From CAYQTE01 sp964420285 (GTDB lineage: Bacteria > Planctomycetota > Phycisphaerae > Tepidisphaerales > Tepidisphaeraceae): a DNA stretch of 64,000 bases. A program made the position numbers and the translations under genes. The stretch lies in NCBI GenBank assembly GCA_964420285.1, contig CAYQTE010000016.1:18725-82724 (forward strand), given 5' to 3'. Within the stretch, counting starts at the first letter, position 1; every line of letters starts with the position of its first letter. The notes below the pieces were generated by a model. It ran no database searches and was not told where the DNA came from. It saw nothing but the letters and a program-made list of their open reading frames with translations. Positions 62,897 to 64,000 of the stretch are shown here, in pieces.

Positions 62897-64000
62897 TTAC
62901 TCGCCGCCCCGCAGATGCAAGTCCGCCGGGGCGGTTTGCTGCGCAATTGATGGGGGAGGTGGGTGCGGAATTTGTGGGTGAGAGGTCGCCGTTGCGTCGT
63001 TGGACATGGAGTCCATCGCTTGTGGCATTTGCTGTATGCCGAGAACGGTAAAGATGCGACTGAATAGCGGGCCGAAAGCCGTGAAAGCTTCCGGCGTGAG
63101 GCCGGCCGTGGATTGCGCGAATTTGACCTTGTCACCGATGATCTTGAAAACCGGTGTGTCGAGGATCGCGGGTCCAATATTGCCGTGGGCCTTGAGGACG
63201 GCGTCAGAGAAGTAATGCTCTATCACTAGGTATCGCTGTTCAGTGTCGTGCGGCGTAACGAATCGCGCGCGACCTTCTGGGATGGGTAATAGGATTGCGT
63301 GGGCTCGTCCTGACCTGTGTTCTTTGTGGAACGCGTCGCTTGCAACGTCGAAGGCATCCTTGTTGAGCGCTGCATATTGTTCATTGCCGGTTCGGTCGTT
63401 GTCGAAGATCGCGATCATAGGTTTCTCGGAAGCTATAGCGAGGAACTCCACGCATCTACGAAGCATTTCCGCGCCGCCGCTTCGGAGTTCTGGAGACGGC
63501 TGAACGCCGCAAGGGATGATTTGGAACGGCAATGGCTGTGTGGTGTACAGTTTCGTCCACGCAGTGGCCAATAAGATTTGGTCACTGACCCCCTCGACCA
63601 AAAGAACTGGTGCCGGGCCGGCCTTTGTTTTGGCGAGCACCTGGTCTTCGAATCTTCTCGTCGTTGCGAGGATTGAGAATGCGTTGTGGAACTCGGAGTA
63701 CATCTCGGGCATGACCGGCCTGCCTGATGGTAGCTCGATTGCTAAGAATCCGTTGTCACCGAATTGCCTAGCCATTCCAAGAATCAGCATTGGAGAATGG
63801 GCCGTGATGATAAATTGCACATTTGGAAACAGCGCAACCAACCGTGAGAAAGCCCTGAATTGCAGGTCTAAATGAAGGTGTAGGTCGGCTTCGTCGATCA
63901 ACACAATGCCTTTGATTTCGTGCGTATTGTGAAAATTCAGACCCGCTAGGCCTGAATCAAGCGTGATTTTCGCATAATTCAGTTGAATCGGCGCAGAAAA
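62897..64000 (-). CDS. AAA ATPase with C-terminal TOPRIM-like domain (OLD-like), 5'-truncated
   Basis: Open frame of 367 codons that continues beyond the right window edge, so the N-terminus and the Walker A motif are missing. Walker B LIDEADLHLHLDLQ and QFIITAHSPMLI are typical of OLD/ABC-type ATPases. The C-terminal half has TOPRIM features: VLLVEGVSDQILL (catalytic Glu) and IAIFDNDRTGNEQ (DxD). This two-domain layout is that of OLD-family nucleases, used in phage defence and related processes. The Pro/His-rich tail has no match. The partner gene, if any, lies outside the window. Confidence 0.75.
   Translation of the reverse strand, partial: FSAPIQLNYAKITLDSGLAGLNFHNTHEIKGIVLIDEADLHLHLDLQFRAFSRLVALFPNVQFIITAHSPMLILGMARQFGDNGFLAIELPSGRPVMPEMYSEFHNAFSILATTRRFEDQVLAKTKAGPAPVLLVEGVSDQILLATAWTKLYTTQPLPFQIIPCGVQPSPELRSGGAEMLRRCVEFLAIASEKPMIAIFDNDRTGNEQYAALNKDAFDVASDAFHKEHRSGRAHAILLPIPEGRARFVTPHDTEQRYLVIEHYFSDAVLKAHGNIGPAILDTPVFKIIGDKVKFAQSTAGLTPEAFTAFGPLFSRIFTVLGIQQMPQAMDSMSNDATATSHPQIPHPPPPSIAQQTAPADLHLRGGE

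Overview
The window is high-GC DNA that looks like a planctomycete, probably a Phycisphaerae-type soil or freshwater lineage. This rests on sequence character, not on a marker gene. The clues are a giant surface protein with an LEPR-XLL-like N-terminal motif, two blocks of GloVer repeats and a C-terminal dockerin-like module; a type II secretion (T2SS) operon with pilMNOP-like assembly genes; many Pro/Gly/Thr-rich secreted proteins; and pectin/rhamnogalacturonan enzymes.

Layout. 1-1387 (-): 3'-truncated YetA/PcRGLX-like RIFT-barrel protein. 1610-16441 (-): T2SS operon in the order gspE-F-G-H-I-J-K, pilM/N-like, pilO/gspM-like, pilP/gspC-like, gspD, lipoprotein. 16605-19599 (-): three related glycine-rich exported proteins just upstream of gspE. 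20170-22413 (-): MsbA-like ABC exporter. 22654-28885 (+): DegT-family aminotransferase, a DUF2007 gene broken by an in-frame TGA, GH28, GH106 and a small ORF. 28979-36424: accessory region with several toxin-antitoxin-like modules (DUF433/DUF5615, an orphan VapB-like antitoxin, HigBA), YjbQ, a SNF2 helicase, a two-gene module with a putative ADP-ribosyltransferase-like toxin, an AlkA-type glycosylase and a DUF1801-like protein. 36438-37360 (-): two small membrane proteins. 37571-42305 (+): outer-membrane barrel, TonB-dependent receptor and TonB. 42532-43563 (-): YncE-like beta-propeller. 43828-51406 (+): tripartite RND efflux operon followed by a sulfotransferase and an alkaline-phosphatase-superfamily hydrolase. 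51449-57730: MmcB-like nuclease, DUF892 ferritin-like protein, initiator tRNA-Met, DUF559 fragment, UbiD, RelBE, GH105 and DUF2203. 57974-62287 (+): the giant repeat protein. 62897-64000 (-): 5'-truncated OLD-like AAA/TOPRIM protein.

How it fits together. The RIFT-barrel protein, GH28, GH106 and GH105 form a plausible kit for attacking rhamnogalacturonan or pectin. All carry signal peptides or export-like N-termini, the T2SS offers an export route, and the TonB receptor, TonB and barrel offer outer-membrane uptake. This functional link is inferred from families. The genes are scattered rather than in one locus. The 28.7-36.4 kb stretch is the most mobile-looking part: it has closely spaced TA-like modules and a duplicated 3' end of the SNF2 gene flanking HigBA.

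The observations most worth following up are the 56-residue protein plus putative ADP-ribosyltransferase pair at 34452-35236, the tandem glycine-rich family ahead of the T2SS with its shared leader hairpin, the nonsense-interrupted DUF2007 gene, the sulfotransferase with no standard start codon, and the giant protein with two blocks of exactly seven repeats.
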